DNA of 64,000 nt from Prosopocoilus inquinatus (GCA_036172665.1 CM069875.1:12976001-13040000); one strand, 5' to 3'. Positions 1-11,504 are shown, counted from the stretch's first letter. Translations and numbers: made by a program. The notes: generated by a model from the sequence alone, not told the origin.

Positions 1-669
1 AAACGCATGTTTTTATAAGGATAATGTTGAACCTGAATTTCTGCGTCGGCTTAAACCAATAAGAAATAAAAAAAAAACTCTCGCCTAATGCAGACGTTTA
101 TTTCGTCTTTTCGTTGTAGTTTTAATAAAGAAATAAATTTATTTTTGCTGTAAAAATACAATATCTTTAGTAATCAACATTGTAAATTGCCAATTTACAA
201 ATTAATATGATGTAAGAGTTTCCTCGTTTTCGATCGCCTTTAGATTGATTTTTTTAAATTTAACTGTTAAAGTACGAATTAGCACAAAACTAATCATCAA
301 TTAATGCAACACGCACAACGTAATTTAAGCAATTAAGGACTTACCTAGTTACAAAATTTATCTGCTTTTAAAATTAACAAAGAACACGATACTTGACTTG
401 ACTTAAGTACAATATCTGTGCATTAGATCATGGTCTGCGTTTTTATGACTTTTTATGGCCCCGAACATCGGAGAACAGTTGAAAACTAAGCTCTGCCGGA
501 ACTACATTCAGCGATCCTCAAACAATTTCTATGAAAAAGTAAAATAATTTTTATCTGCGTTATTATTGCTATCTGACCAATACTTGTATAACAAATTTTG
601 ATTCTTTTCTTGACCACTATTTGTGGTTTCAATTAAAGACATACGTTTAGAGTCGTGCTGTATTTGTCA
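1..669. other. AT-rich DNA, nothing recognised
   Basis: No open frame with family motifs, no terminal repeats and no RNA gene could be recognised here. Confidence 0.5.
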
Positions 670-734
670 CGATATATCGAATGTATCGATACTTGGTCAA
701 CGATATATCATATGAGTCGATATATCGATATATA
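670..734. promoter_or_regulatory. Cluster of CGATATATCGA / TATCGAT motifs
   Basis: Four palindromic motifs built on ATCGAT or CGATATATCG lie within 65 bp (about 670-680, 683-692, 701-710, 717-734). In Drosophila, TATCGATA is the binding site of DREF and BEAF-32. A regulatory role here is inference only, because no promoter or gene start is visible beside the cluster. Confidence 0.2.
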
Positions 735-1125
735 ATTTTTTTGGTCATCCTTAAATTTGCCTTGAAAATAGTTTCACAATATTAAACAATTAAAATATCG
801 AGTGTGAGTGATTAGCTGATTTATAAAATTTAAAGTTGGTCAAAGTACAATATTCTGAATAAAAATGGTTAAAAAGAAGTTTAATTTACAGTAATTTTGA
901 AGATATTCACACTTAAACTCAAAAAAAAATGTGTACGGTTAAAGAAAGAATGTATTGAATTGCAATTTTGAAAGCAGTTCCATAAATTATGAACTTCAGG
1001 AATAATAATGTACAAATAATGTGTTATTACTTACAGTTAAATATAGTAATTTGAGAATAATATGTGGTTTGTTTTGTTAGCTTAAAATCTAGGAAGTTTA
1101 AGTAATATAAGCATGCTTTTTCTTT
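735..1125. other. AT-rich DNA, nothing recognised
   Basis: No coding or repeat structure recognised. Confidence 0.5.
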
Positions 1126-1246
1126 TCTTCTCCACACATTCATTTAGGTAATACGTTATATTCTGTAAAGACTTGTAATGTATATTACAGCATATTAGAG
1201 TCTTTGCAGAATATAACGTATTACTTAAATGAATGTATGGAGAAGA
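1126..1246. repeat. 47-bp inverted repeat (hairpin)
   Basis: Arms 1126-1172 and 1200-1246 are reverse complements with three mismatches and a 27-nt loop. The transcript could form a long near-perfect hairpin on either strand. It could be a very short palindromic MITE or a small-RNA hairpin. No target-site duplication was identified. Confidence 0.7.
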
Positions 1247-1533
1247 AAACCTAAAGAATTATTTAAATTAAAAAGGCGCGTAAAAAAGCGCGCGTAGAAT
1301 AGTGGCGCCATCGCAACAGATAAATACGTTACTAAGTACTACTACAAAAAACTTACATGGGAATTGGCTCTCTCTCCTGTATCCAGGTGGAAAAGTTCTT
1401 CAAAGAAGGAATATGACTTAAAACCGACTTCCGTGTTTTATGCTGTTTTCATGCTAAATTTGATAGAAAACCAAGTTCCTTTTCTTGGAAAAGAAATTCC
1501 TGTATGTTCGTTTTGAGACTATTTTACCTACGT

Positions 1534-1709
1534 GCTCGTTTTTTTACTCAGGATTAGTTCATCCGTTGCAGCGATTAAACCAAAAGCGTTTTTTTACGGA
1601 TGTAGCTATTGAAATTGTCGCTTTAAAGCTGAAAGTGTGACGTCATCAAAGTTCAACGGTGAAATTTTAAGATGCAGCGCTTTAAATGTTGAAGAGTAAA
1701 AAAACGAGC
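1534..1709. mobile_element. 176-bp MITE with 7-bp target-site duplication
   Basis: The terminal inverted repeats GCTCGTTTTTTTACTC (1534-1549) and its exact complement (1694-1709) are flanked by direct copies of CCTACGT (1527-1533 and 1710-1716). Clean ends plus a duplication make this a well-supported non-autonomous DNA transposon. The interior has no coding capacity and the superfamily is not certain. Confidence 0.75.
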
Positions 1710-2345
1710 CCTACGTGATAGGACGGATATGATTCAGTTGCACGTCATATCTATTTACTTAGGCGATGAATATTTCAGATACTGAAACGTTTTGTTCCCG
1801 ATTGAGCTGACTCATTAGCATTTAAATAAAATTATTCAACTACAAATAGTTCGTACAGTGCGGCCGCTTCCAGGCGTCACATTCGTTGTCTCTGAGCAAA
1901 CATATATTTGCCGAGACGTAGCAAGAACACGTGGTAAATTAAAGGCGACCTTGGCCGAGCATAGCTTACGTGATTAAAACAACAAATCCTTGGAATAACA
2001 ATACACAATATTGTTGGACATTTCGTGCACATGGTATGTGTAATGCCTGCGACAAGTATTCTCTCAGATCAGATAAACCTCACCAAAAATGAACCTTATT
2101 GAAACACCTCTAAAATATTTTCCGCCTTACAGCAAATGCGAATTTAAAGCTCGCAATTGCTGCTCATCTATGTGAGATTATTTATTTTCTACCTGTGACA
2201 AAGTACGGTCATTGTCGTTGGTATATTTAATAAGGGTAGTATATTTTCGTTACATAAAATTTATGTAATAATAATGGTTTATGTTTGATCGTTTAAACAT
2301 GCATATTGCAACATTAAAAAACTAATAAATATGAACCAATTGTAA
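1710..2345. other. Non-coding, nothing recognised
   Basis: No gene or repeat boundary could be supported in this stretch. Confidence 0.45.
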
Positions 2346-2756
2346 ATAAATGAAAACTCCTCTTTCTAAGAATATTTAATCTTTGAGGTGTTTAGATGTG
2401 AAGTATTAAATTTTCTTAATTTCTTTTCCATAAATCCTACAACAAAATGTTCTAGGAAAATCATTTCACACCTGAGAAATATTGAAGAATTCCCCAAAGT
2501 ATTAACAAGAAATTTAAAATGAATTGGACTATATTACATTTTGGCCTTTGTTGGTTTATATTCGTTTATTAGTGAGTGAGCTTTTAGAGTGTGCATTAGT
2601 GTTAACAGAAATATTCTTTGAAAACGAATCGCGGACGTGGGCACTATACAGCAGAAATTCAGCGTGGACAAATTTTGACCATGTGGCAAAATGGAATGTC
2701 ATCTCGTCAAATTGCCGAAAATACACAAAAAAGTGTAAGTATTAATTTATATTTAT

Positions 2757-3040
2757 AATTTTCATGGGACAAGATAGTTTATTACTTAAATTTTTAATTA
2801 GAAATGTAAATTAGAAAAGTTAGTATGAAACATTTTCACTTTGATTAAGGAACATTAAGATATTTAAAATAATTTGCTTAAAGCAAACGAAATTAATAAC
2901 AAGTACTTTAGTTTTTAACAAAGTATTTTTTTAAATGAAAAATCAAAGTGAAATGTGAAAAGGGGTTAAATGTTTTATAAAAACTTTTCTAAATAAAAAT
3001 TTAAGTAAAGTACTATTTCGTCGGATAAAAATTATTATAA
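2757..3040. repeat. Imperfect inverted repeat in the intron
   Basis: The left arm (about 2757-2850) and right arm (about 2940-3040) are imperfect reverse complements. Both contain the ACTTAAATTTTTA and TTTCACTTTGATT blocks. The right arm keeps an AAAAGGGGTTAAATG block that is missing from the left arm but present in the copy near 9900-9930. Confidence 0.55.
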
Positions 3041-3052
3041 AATATATGATTA

Positions 3053-3486
3053 TTTTGTTGCGTACACTTGGAAAAATTAAGACTTTTGTCGACATATCGT
3101 TTCGTGTTTAACAGTTTCTTCAGGAAAATTTATAAATAAAAATAAGGGAAACCAGAAAAAAAAACGCCTTGTCAACAGAAACTAAATAAGTTCTCAAGAG
3201 TAATTAAGCAAGTCACCACAGGACAGGAAACTAAACAAGAAAATCTTTTTTTTTTTAATTATTTATTTATTTATTCTTATTCTTATAATTTTCTTACTAT
3301 CTATCAAAAAATAAAATAAAAAATAACAATTATTCTAAAAAAACCATTTTCTTGTTTAGTTTCCCTTGATGGTTGTTTAGTTACTCTTGACAACTTATTC
3401 GTCTAATCGTTTTCTTAAAGAAACTGTCACACACAACGAAATGTTGACATAAGTCTCAATTTTTCCAAGTGTCCGTAACAATATAA
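3053..3486. mobile_element. Palindromic MITE within the intron
   Basis: Arms of about 150-200 bp (3053-3260 and 3335-3486) are reverse complements. Shared blocks include ACACTTGGAAAAATT, TTGTCAACAG/CTTGACAA and GAAACTAAACAAGAAAA, around an A/T-rich centre. The structure lies inside the transposase intron and is absent from the inverted copy near 10 kb, so it is probably a later insertion. Confidence 0.65.
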
Positions 3487-4564
3487 TTATACATACATTT
3501 TATAGGAGTAAAAATGTAAGATTTGTAAATTAGACACATTTTCATTCCATTAATGTGTCTTTAGCAATCAACTGTAATGTATTGGATTAAAAGATTCAGA
3601 CGAGAAGGAAATGTAAATGTAAAGCAAAGATCAGGTCGCCCAAAAGTAACAACACCAGAAGAAGATCAAAGAATTGTAGAAATTTCGAGGCAGCATCCGT
3701 TTTTTTCGACCAGAAAAATATCCGAAAATATTAATGTCAATTGTTCGAGCCAGACGATACTTTCGAAACTTAAAGCTGCAGGACTAGAATGTAGAAGACC
3801 CGCCCATGTGTTGGATTTTCAAGCAATCCACGTCGAAGCCCGCATGACATTTGCTTTGCAACATTTATATAGGGATTGGACAAATGTCGTCTTTTCGGAA
3901 GAAGTGGTGTTACGTTCCAACGAAGAATGGAGGCCGTTTGTGTATCGACCACGAAACATGCGATACGAGGAAAATTTCGTCGTGAAGAACACATCCAGCG
4001 GCAGTATTTCACCTCTCGTATTGGAGATGTATGTCATCCCATGGCGTTGGTGATTTGGTTGAAATTCCCGGCAAACTGAATCTTGCTTCATATATTCAAA
4101 TTTTTTAGCAATATTTATTACCTTTGGTATACGCAAATGACGGCAGGATTACTTTCGTGCAGGACAATAGTGCAGTCCATACTGCACGAATAGTCAACAA
4201 CTGGTTTAGTGAATACCCTGAAATTGAAGTCTTGCCGTGGCCCTCGAAATCACCTGATTTAAACCCTATTGAAAATTTGTGGGCTGCTGTAATAAGAAAC
4301 TGGACTGACAATAGGGAAATAAGAAACCGAAATTTACTTCGTCAGCAAGTTAATGATACATAGAGGAATTTCGAAAATACTAATATATGTGAAAATTTAG
4401 TAAATTCCATGTCACCAGAAGAAGTTATAATGAGAGGGAGTCATCACACGCATTATTAGTTTAACTTTTATTTTATTTGTAAATTCTTTAATTTTATGTA
4501 TACAGAATAAATTCATTACCTTATGGTCTTAAAGTGTTTTATTTCAAATTTCACGTAAATCAAT

Positions 4565-5060
4565 TACAAAAATTAAATTTCAGAACGGTAAACTTATATA
4601 CTGTATGTTGAAATATAAAATACCTTTTTATTATCGTAACTATTACCAAATAAAACAGGCAAGTTTTTGCCAGTATGTAAAACAAAAATAAAATAATGAA
4701 CGTGAATTTTAAAAACCTGCAAATAAATAAACAATAAATGCTATCTCGTTGGCCCATTAAGTTTCATTTCTTAATTTATTCTTAGGTAAAAGCTTTGTAT
4801 AATTATCATAAAAATATTTATGAAAATCTTATGACTTTAATTAAATATTACTTACTACATACTTAATAAGAATCTGAATACTGAAAGAAATAGATTATAA
4901 AGAAATAAATAAATGTTTACTTTTCGTTTTTAGAAATCTCTGCAATATTAAGTTTTGTTCAGAGTACAAGAAATTTCCATTCAGTATTTAAAAAGGAATT
5001 AGCCATCTTTCTAATTACAATAGATATCCCTATAATGTAAAAAATAATTCAAATTACTTA
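4565..5060. other. AT-rich DNA, nothing recognised
   Basis: No supported feature; short open frames here lack family motifs. Confidence 0.45.
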
Positions 5061-5587
5061 TGTTGGGAAGAAATGGACTGTTAAGGCTGCGGCGACTAGG
5101 ACCCTTAGTCTGGACAATTTTTATAATTAACCCGGCCCTAGCGAAACTATTTGTTTATTTAGGGTCTTAAGATTACCATAAGGGTCATTTTCGCTAGGTT
5201 TCCGATTCTTTTAAGACCTCCGCTCTGTTGTGGTGAACGGATACTTTTCGAAGCCATTCTACATACCTACACGATTTCAGGTTCCCATCCAGTTTGTGTG
5301 AGTGTAGCGTGATGAGCAAGTCCCTTGTATATTCTTGGGCGACTTGTTTGGAACCGTCCGTAAACAGTAGCGAGTAAGCCTAGTTAAAGAAACGGATCAG
5401 GTCTTGCCTTGGAGTCCTTATAAGGACTTGCCTGGAAATAGAGACAAGGTTGCAGGAGCACTTGCGATTTTAAGTAATTAGTAACCTTCCTGTAGATCAA
5501 GTGAAACGTGTTTTCTTCTTTAAACTTTTTTTTATGCCTTGGTAAGAAGAAATAATGTAATATAATTATAATAATAAATAATAACAT
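5061..5587 (+). repeat. GC-richer block, possible solo LTR
   Basis: The block starts TGTTGGGAAG, is much less AT-rich than its surroundings up to about 5480, and contains a perfect 16-bp palindrome AGTCCTTATAAGGACT with a TATAA core. A TG start and a possible end at ATAACA (5587) suggest an LTR, but no target-site duplication or second copy was seen. It could equally be an old host regulatory or exon segment. Confidence 0.25.
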
Positions 5588-6697
5588 AATTATTATACTT
5601 CTATATGTATACTTATATTACTATAATGGCACACTATACTTATATGCTAATCGTTTCTACATTTGAAATGATCTCACTAATACTTCATGAAATAGTGTAT
5701 GAATATGAATGAACAAGTACTTAAGTTTGAATTGCGATTTCGATCTCCTACCTTGTCACTCGCACATTCCCATTAGTTGCCAGATTAAAATATACGTGCA
5801 AACTTACTTGTTCGTGCGAACGGAAATGACCTGAGATGAGGTGAATTCTGCGGTATAAAGAACAAACCTAATGTTAACAAAAAAAAAACATGCATTATCG
5901 GTAAAATCACGTAAAACTACATCTAGTAGTAAAATCAGGTATTTCAATTGAAGTTTTTAAGTGCCCTAAAAATCGAGAGTTATATTTTTGTTGCATATTT
6001 ATCCACTTAACCTTAATTAAAAAAGAAGAAAATGTTACATATGAAGAAAAAATAAGAGACAAGCTCTGTTTTTGTCAAATACGGCTTTTTCTTTCGAAGA
6101 TATGTATACGTTCTTGTTCACGCTAAGAATTATTATGTGCTGCAGAAATAATTTTATACATTTTCTGTATCGCATTCAGTTCCGGCATTTTCGCTTGGTA
6201 AAATAATTGTATTGAGATGCCAAAACTACCTTTAATTCAATTTCGATTTTTTTGTAGATACGGCGTTTGTTCTTGGCACGGCAGTATAATTTAAGCATCC
6301 AGAGAATATTTAGTGAAGAAATGCATGTTAGTGCATATCTGTGATTTTTCAGATGTTGCATTTTTTAAACTTATTTATTTTCTGGTTGAAACCTTGCAAG
6401 TCTGCGTAGAACATTTGCAGATAATAAAATCATGATCCTTTGTGAAAAAGATATATTTTCAGCTTAAGGTTAAGTTAAGTAAATTTAAAAATTTAATAAT
6501 TAGTTAATAAATATGTCCTAACGATTTTTGGGATAAATTTGATCACAGGTTCCTTCATATTTCGCAGAATTTTAAGCCTCAATTTCTGCGTTCACAGCTA
6601 AATAACATCCATAAATAGAAGTTGACTCTTGTCCGATGAAAATTGTAAGAAAAAGTTTTAAATCTTAAACCGGCCATAATTATGATTGGAAAAGCAC
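5588..6697. other. Non-coding, nothing recognised
   Basis: Long AT-rich stretch with no supported gene, RNA or repeat border. Confidence 0.45.
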
Positions 6698-6732
6698 TCA
6701 ACGTTTCACTATCGATTGATAGCTTCGTCAGG
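6698..6732 (-). ncRNA. Hammerhead-like core, degenerate
   Basis: On the minus strand CTGACGA is followed by an imperfect hairpin (CTATC/GATAG) and GAAACGTTG. This order (CUGANGA, stem II, GAAA) is the hammerhead catalytic core known from Penelope-like elements. No cleavable NUH closing a stem III is obvious, so it is at best a decayed ribozyme. Confidence 0.3.
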
Positions 6733-6846
6733 AGCGAAAAAAAAGTAAATAAATAAATCGTTACGAGAAACAAAAAGGTAACATGATTTTAAACTAAAAT
6801 AGCAGTTGTTCAGAGAAACAAGAACTAAATAACTAAATTAGAACTA

Positions 6847-8554
6847 CATCATTTCCAGCTGTATATTTCGGAAGTTTTCAAATATAATTCAGAATTGTTA
6901 TTTCATTTCAGAATATGTTATTTAAAATTCAGAATAATCAAACCATTTTTAGATTGAATCACTTGTAATTCTGATTTAACAATTTAATTTCAGAATTTGT
7001 TAATTGTAATTCAGATTAAGCAGTTTAATTCAGATTAATTTTTTTATCTACTTTAATCAAAAATCAGAATTATACAATTCTTTAGAATAAAGAATGGGAC
7101 TAGTGACTACGCGAGAATTCCTACCCTATTTAACTCTTTTATTTTTGATTTTAGGAAAAAATGCTTAATATAAAACTTAAAGGGACTAATTCAAAGTTTC
7201 TCTGTGTGGTCACAGAAAAACAATTGATGGTCGAACAAAAGAGATATAAACTAAAGTTTTTTTTTAATGAAACACCCTGTATTTTATTACGTTTTTCGAT
7301 TCGAAATAAAATTCTAATGGGACTACATGTATAATAAAACTAATAATGTAGAAGGTGTCTATAAAATAATTCCTGCTTAATTTTTTTATTTTTTATTTTA
7401 TAAATAAAAAAGAATAAAAAACGTTGTAGAATTTATTTCAGATACAGATACAATTGAGCGTCGGATACCCAAAAAAATAAACGAAGTTTTGGTTTTAAAT
7501 AAAATAACATTAAATAAAATTTTACCATTAACATATTAAATCGATTTACATGTTTTCTAAAAATAAATTTTTTAATCAGAAACGAAAAATATTTCGGAAA
7601 AATTGAATTTTAAAAAATTATTAAAAATTTAATGTAAAACATATTCAAAGCATCTTCAATTTTTTTTACGCAAAGCATAAATTTTTTTAACATGTTTTGA
7701 TTCACGTCTCTTAGTATAAAAGAATCATTACTCAAGTTTTCTACTTCTAAAATTAAAAAAATAAATTAAATTAAATAGGAATTATTTTACAGACACCTTC
7801 TACATTATTAGTTTTATATATACGTAGTCCCTGTAAAATTTAATTTAGAATCGAAAATCGTAATAATATACAGGGTGTTCCATTTAAAGAAACTCAACTT
7901 TAGTTCATATCTCGTTTATCCGACCATCAATTGTTTTTCTGTGAGCACACGAAGAAACTTTGAATTAGTCCATATAAGTTTTGTAATAAACATTTTTTCC
8001 TGAAATCAAAAATAAAAGAGTTAATAGGGGTAGGAATTCTCGCGTATCATCCTGTACAGTTGTTTCTGAAATAAACAAACATACACAATACTTACGGTCC
8101 ACTCATATCATAATGAGAATTTTTGCAGCGAAGAAACTTCTTATTGCAAATCGACTGGTCCGCGTCTTTTTACATAGACTACTATTGGTTAGTTCTTGGA
8201 GGAATAACTGAACTGAAGGGCTACACAGTATTTACTTCAAGCCTGTTATGGTGTTTTCTGTTTGTTCTTGTATCACAACTACGTTAAAGGAAATATTGTA
8301 GTCATCGCAGAAAGTTTCAATTAAAAGCGACGAGTTTTTAATTACAATTGATGTTATCTCAAATTTATCTATGTATTATGAAATTAAACTGATTAATCTG
8401 AATAACATTTGACGAATTCTGAAGCTAAATTGGCAAATCTGAATTATAAATGATACATTCTGAAACTAAACTGATATATCTGAATTATATCTGAAATTAA
8501 ATTAACAAATCTGAATAGCAATTAACGAATTCTTAATTACAGTTGGAAAAGGTG
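6847..8554. mobile_element. DNA element with subterminal TTCAGAAT arrays
   Basis: The ends CATCATTTCCAGCTGTA (6847) and the complement of CACCTTTTCCAACTGTA (ending 8554) match imperfectly. Inside them lie arrays of TTCAGAAT / TCTGAATT spaced 20-40 bp apart, at 6890-7085 on the left and 8380-8535 on the right, in mirrored orientation. Subterminal motif arrays are typical transposase-binding regions of hAT-like and related elements. There is no coding capacity and no clean target-site duplication. Confidence 0.5.
7099..8057. mobile_element. Foldback element nested in the 6847-8554 element
   Basis: Two arms of about 270 bp (7109-7385 and 7777-8045) are reverse complements starting ACGCGAGAATTCCTACC, around a centre of about 390 bp. 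Each arm carries the AACACCCTGTAT-type motif (7267-7285 and 7867-7888) seen in other foldbacks of this window. The outer end reads CCTGTACAG. It separates the two subterminal arrays of the enclosing element, so it inserted later. Confidence 0.75.
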
Positions 8555-8589
8555 TGACGTCTTAATTTTACACATTTCATTTATATCGG

Positions 8590-9180
8590 TTGTTATTAAG
8601 TCCTCGAATCTGAGGGTCCAAACTCAGAGGCGCTGAATTCCGCGCGCGGCGGGGATCGATTTCTCGCTGCATTTCCGATAGGAACGGGGATTCTACGATC
8701 GAATTCTGCGTCTCATTAATTTTGATTTTGACGATTCGACATTTATTTGATTGCTCAGTATCTCCGTAAATATTGAAGAATTCAAAATTTACCTAGAGAA
8801 AGCGTCTCTCACAACCTGTTATGTTGAGAGATCATTTTCTCGCTTTAAAAGACAAGACATTCTCACGGCAAATCGAAACGAACGAACGAACGAAAATTTG
8901 GAACGTTATTTAATAATTAATTTTAATAACGATTAATAGCTGAGAAATTTTAGTATTTTCTTCCCTATTCGAATTTCGAATACCTGAGAATACTCAACAA
9001 CGCGCGTCTCTGTTAAGCCGGGCAATCGAACGATTCAGATCTGCGCTACACCGTGGATGTTACGATGCGTAATCGGCATCTGGAAGATTGGACGGGCTAT
9101 TTTCCTCGATGCTGTAGTTATTATTCTTCTATGGTTGGAATTTCGGTCGGCCGTGCAACACATTTTAAAACTAATGTACT
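8590..9180. other. GC- and CpG-richer, non-repetitive block
   Basis: Composition changes sharply here (CGCGCGCGGCGGGG near 8641; several CpGs; a short (AACG)n run at about 8875-8893). No second copy is seen in the window and no long coding frame is present. It could be a host promoter or non-coding first exon, or an old LTR. No splice sites were assigned. Confidence 0.25.
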
Positions 9181-9198
9181 TGAAGTTTGTATTTTTTA

Positions 9199-9321
9199 GG
9201 CCCGATTTCATGATAGGACTTTAAATTTAAAGTTAGTTTAACCTAAAAAATACACTTGTTTACGTATTCTTTAATTGACTTTAAAATAAAGCTTCCTTAA
9301 AGTCTCATTATGAAAACGGCC
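9199..9321. mobile_element. 123-bp Harbinger-like MITE
   Basis: The terminal repeats GGCCCGATTTCATGATAGG and the complement of the right end (reading GGCCGTTTTCATAATGAG) are imperfect matches, both running into GACTTTAA. TTA occurs at or next to both borders, as expected of the three-base TWA targets of PIF/Harbinger elements. The assignment is inferred from the termini only. Confidence 0.55.
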
Positions 9322-9427
9322 ATTAATGATATAATAAACCCACGCATTTTCTTCTCCGATGAAAATTTGCATGGACACTTCGGAAAATTGGGTTAAATGT
9401 CGAAGTTTCAGCATGACCGGTTGGAGC

Positions 9428-9655
9428 ACACTGCAGAAACACAGCAAACTACAACAATTCAAAACAACATTGCGCAAGTGCCAAGAAAAGTATCTTTTAA
9501 CTTCTAAAGTATCCCCAACTGCGAAAACGCAGCACACTACATCAATTCAAAACAACATTGTGTAAGTGTCAAGAGAAGTATCTTTCAACTTCTAAGGTAT
9601 CGCCAACTGAGAAAACAAAACACACTACATCAATTCAAAACAAAATTGTGTAACA
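9428..9655. repeat. 88-bp tandem repeat, about 2.6 copies
   Basis: CAATTCAAAACAA recurs at 9455, 9543 and 9631, an exact 88-bp period. Units differ by scattered substitutions. A short open frame across the array is a by-product of the repeat and not a gene. Confidence 0.8.
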
Positions 9656-9837
9656 CCCCAAGGTTCCTAAAATATAAACGTTGCCCAAGTTTTTGCGCAT
9701 GCGCACATTTCTATTACGTCACTGGTTCATTTTTTTATTTATATTTTGTGCATATCTGCAAAGGCATATACTAATGTTAAATTATGGATACAACATTATT
9801 TAAAAACATACTTTGTTGAAAACTAAAGTACTTGTCA

Positions 9838-10412
9838 TTAATTCCGAATATTAAACATGCTTTAAGCAAATTATTTTAAATATCTTAATGTTTCTTAATG
9901 AAAGTGAAATATGAAAAGGGGTTAAATGTTTCATACTAACTTTTCTAAATTACATTTCTAATTAAAAATTTAAGTAATGCACTATCTTGTCCCATGAAAA
10001 TTATAAATATAAATTAATACTTACACTTTTTTGTGTATTTTCGGCAATTTGACGAGATGACATTCTATTTTGCCACATGGTCAAAATTTGTCCACGCTGA
10101 ATTTCTGCTGTATAGTGCCCACGTCCGCGATTCGTTTTCAAAGAATATTTCTGTTAACACTAATGCACACTCTAAAAGCTCACTCACTAATAAACAAATA
10201 TAAACCAACAAAGGCCAAAATGTAATATAGTCCAATTCATTTTAAATTTCTTGTTAATACTTTGGGGAATTCTTCAATATTTCTCAGGTGTGAAATGATT
10301 TTCCTAGAACATTTTGTTGTAGGATTTATGGAAAAGAAATTAAGAAAATTTAATACTTCACATTTAAACACCTCAAAGATTAAATATTCTTAGAAAGAGG
10401 AGTTTTCATTTA
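9838..10412 (-). mobile_element. Inverted 5' fragment of the Tc1-like element
   Basis: This is the reverse complement of about 2346-2900 with high identity. It contains transposase exon 1 on the minus strand (about 10025-10140), the GTAAGT donor (10019-10024) and the first part of the intron; homology stops inside the intron at about 9838. It keeps an AAAAGGGGTTAAATG block that the left intron arm of the other copy lacks. No second exon follows, so it is a 5' fragment. Confidence 0.8.
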
Positions 10413-10581
10413 ATTGAAATTAACCTCCGCCCACAATAATTTTTATATCCCTAGCAAGCTAAGCTTCCATCTTCAGTACGCTACCAACTTAAAAGCACTA
10501 AAAAATGTCTAAAAACAACATAATCAATCTGACAAAATCATAAAAATGTTAAACCTAACAACAATCTAATCATCCTAAAAG

Positions 10582-10890
10582 ATGCGAAAATAAATAGTCC
10601 AAAGACCCTGAAAAAACTTCTTATTCTAACGAATAAATAAGTATATAATTCCCTGTTATTTGATACCTAAAAATCCTGAAAATAAACTATGTGTGTTATG
10701 CATAAATCGGGGAAAAAAAAATGTGAACACCTAAAATTTACTGTCAGAAACCTTACAAATAAGAGCTAACCAAACAACACGGAAATGCGGAAATAAATAG
10801 TCCAAAGACCCCGGAAAAACTTCTTATTCTAACGAATAAATAAGAATATAATTCCCTGTTATTTGATACCTAAAAATCCTGAAAATAAAC
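10582..10890. repeat. Direct repeat, 203-bp period
   Basis: A segment of about 107 bp at 10582-10688 recurs almost unchanged at 10785-10890 (shared CTTATTCTAACGAATAAATA and TTCCCTGTTATTTGATACC). It may be a two-unit satellite relic or a duplicated transposon end. No coding sequence. Confidence 0.75.
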
Positions 10891-11500
10891 TTCATCTGTG
10901 CACAAAATGACACTATTATTTTATTTTTTCTTACATTTTCTGGTCGAAACATTTTTATCATCCCTTCTTCTTTAATTATGAACCTCTCTGTTGAAAAAAT
11001 GCTCCATATTTTTTAAATTCTTAAATTTGCCATAGTTGCTCAAATCTCCTTGTTTATTTAAAATGGTTTGAATTCAATGCCTGTTGTAATTTTTTTAATT
11101 TGATTCTTTGGAAAGATTATTTTGATGAAAATAGTACGTTCGTCACCTGCTGGAAAAGTCATATATTGAAAAAAAATTCAAAAAAATTTCCGAATTCCGG
11201 ATACTTTTTAGACGAAAGCCTACGGAATACCTATGGCCATCTTCTGTTCCGCTGTTAGGATTGGCTATTGCTTTTTACTCTTAACTCGCTTATCCTTTGC
11301 GTTAGACAATTTTAGTTTTCGAATATGTGTTTCGCATTGCCATTGGCATTTGCCCTTGCTTTCTGGGGCGCGAGTTCTGGGACACGGTGCATATAGACAC
11401 AGTTATAATTGCAAGGTCATTTTCTCACTCGTAAAAGACATGTTTCATAAACTCTCTTGCATAAAATACTATTAATTATTAGGATTAAGAAAAAAGCTGA
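10891..11500. other. Non-coding, nothing recognised
   Basis: No family motifs; an 80-codon frame at 11233-11475 resembles no protein I recognise. Confidence 0.4.
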
Positions 11501-11504
11501 CAAT

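Larger units (their letters stand above)
2735..3564 (+). other. Putative intron of the Tc1-like transposase
   Basis: GTAAGT at 2735-2740 and TTTAG at 3560-3564 bound 830 bp, and removing them joins two transposase reading frames in phase 0 at exactly the expected place between the two DNA-binding helices. The inverted copy near 10025 (-) also has the donor, so the intron predates the duplication. The intron is itself filled with palindromic insertions. Confidence 0.7.
2622..4459 (+). pseudogene. Tc1-like transposase relic with an intron
   Basis: A Tc1-family cut-and-paste transposase that would bind the element ends and excise it through a DDE/D active site. Exon 1 (to 2734) reads as the first helix-turn-helix (QRGQILTMWQNGMSSRQIA...). 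Exon 2 (from 3565) continues in phase with QSTVMYWIKRFRREG and an RSGRP hinge. The second half carries QDNSAVHT and SPDLNPIENLW, typical of the second acidic residue and the C-terminal part of the fold. Breaks: no initiator ATG in frame upstream of the helix; the first acidic motif reads FSEE where the family has FSDE; a frame change between about 3890 and 4120; and a TAG at 4361-4363 inside the C-terminal domain, after which the frame runs on to the TAG at 4457-4459. It is certainly inactive. Confidence 0.85.
2346..4560 (+). mobile_element. Decayed Tc1-like DNA transposon
   Basis: This region carries the transposase relic at 2622-4459. Its 5' part (about 2346-2900) recurs in inverted orientation at about 9838-10412, showing that it belongs to a repeat family. 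A polyadenylation-like AATAAA lies at about 4505. Terminal inverted repeats were not located, so the outer borders are approximate. Confidence 0.6.

Noticed and set aside
9359..9565. 68-codon frame across 9359-9565
   Set aside because: Consists of the 88-bp tandem repeat.
10445..10475. Hammerhead motif on the minus strand (CTGAAGATGGAAGCTTAGCTT)
   Set aside because: CTGAAGA and a weak stem are present, but no GAAA follows.
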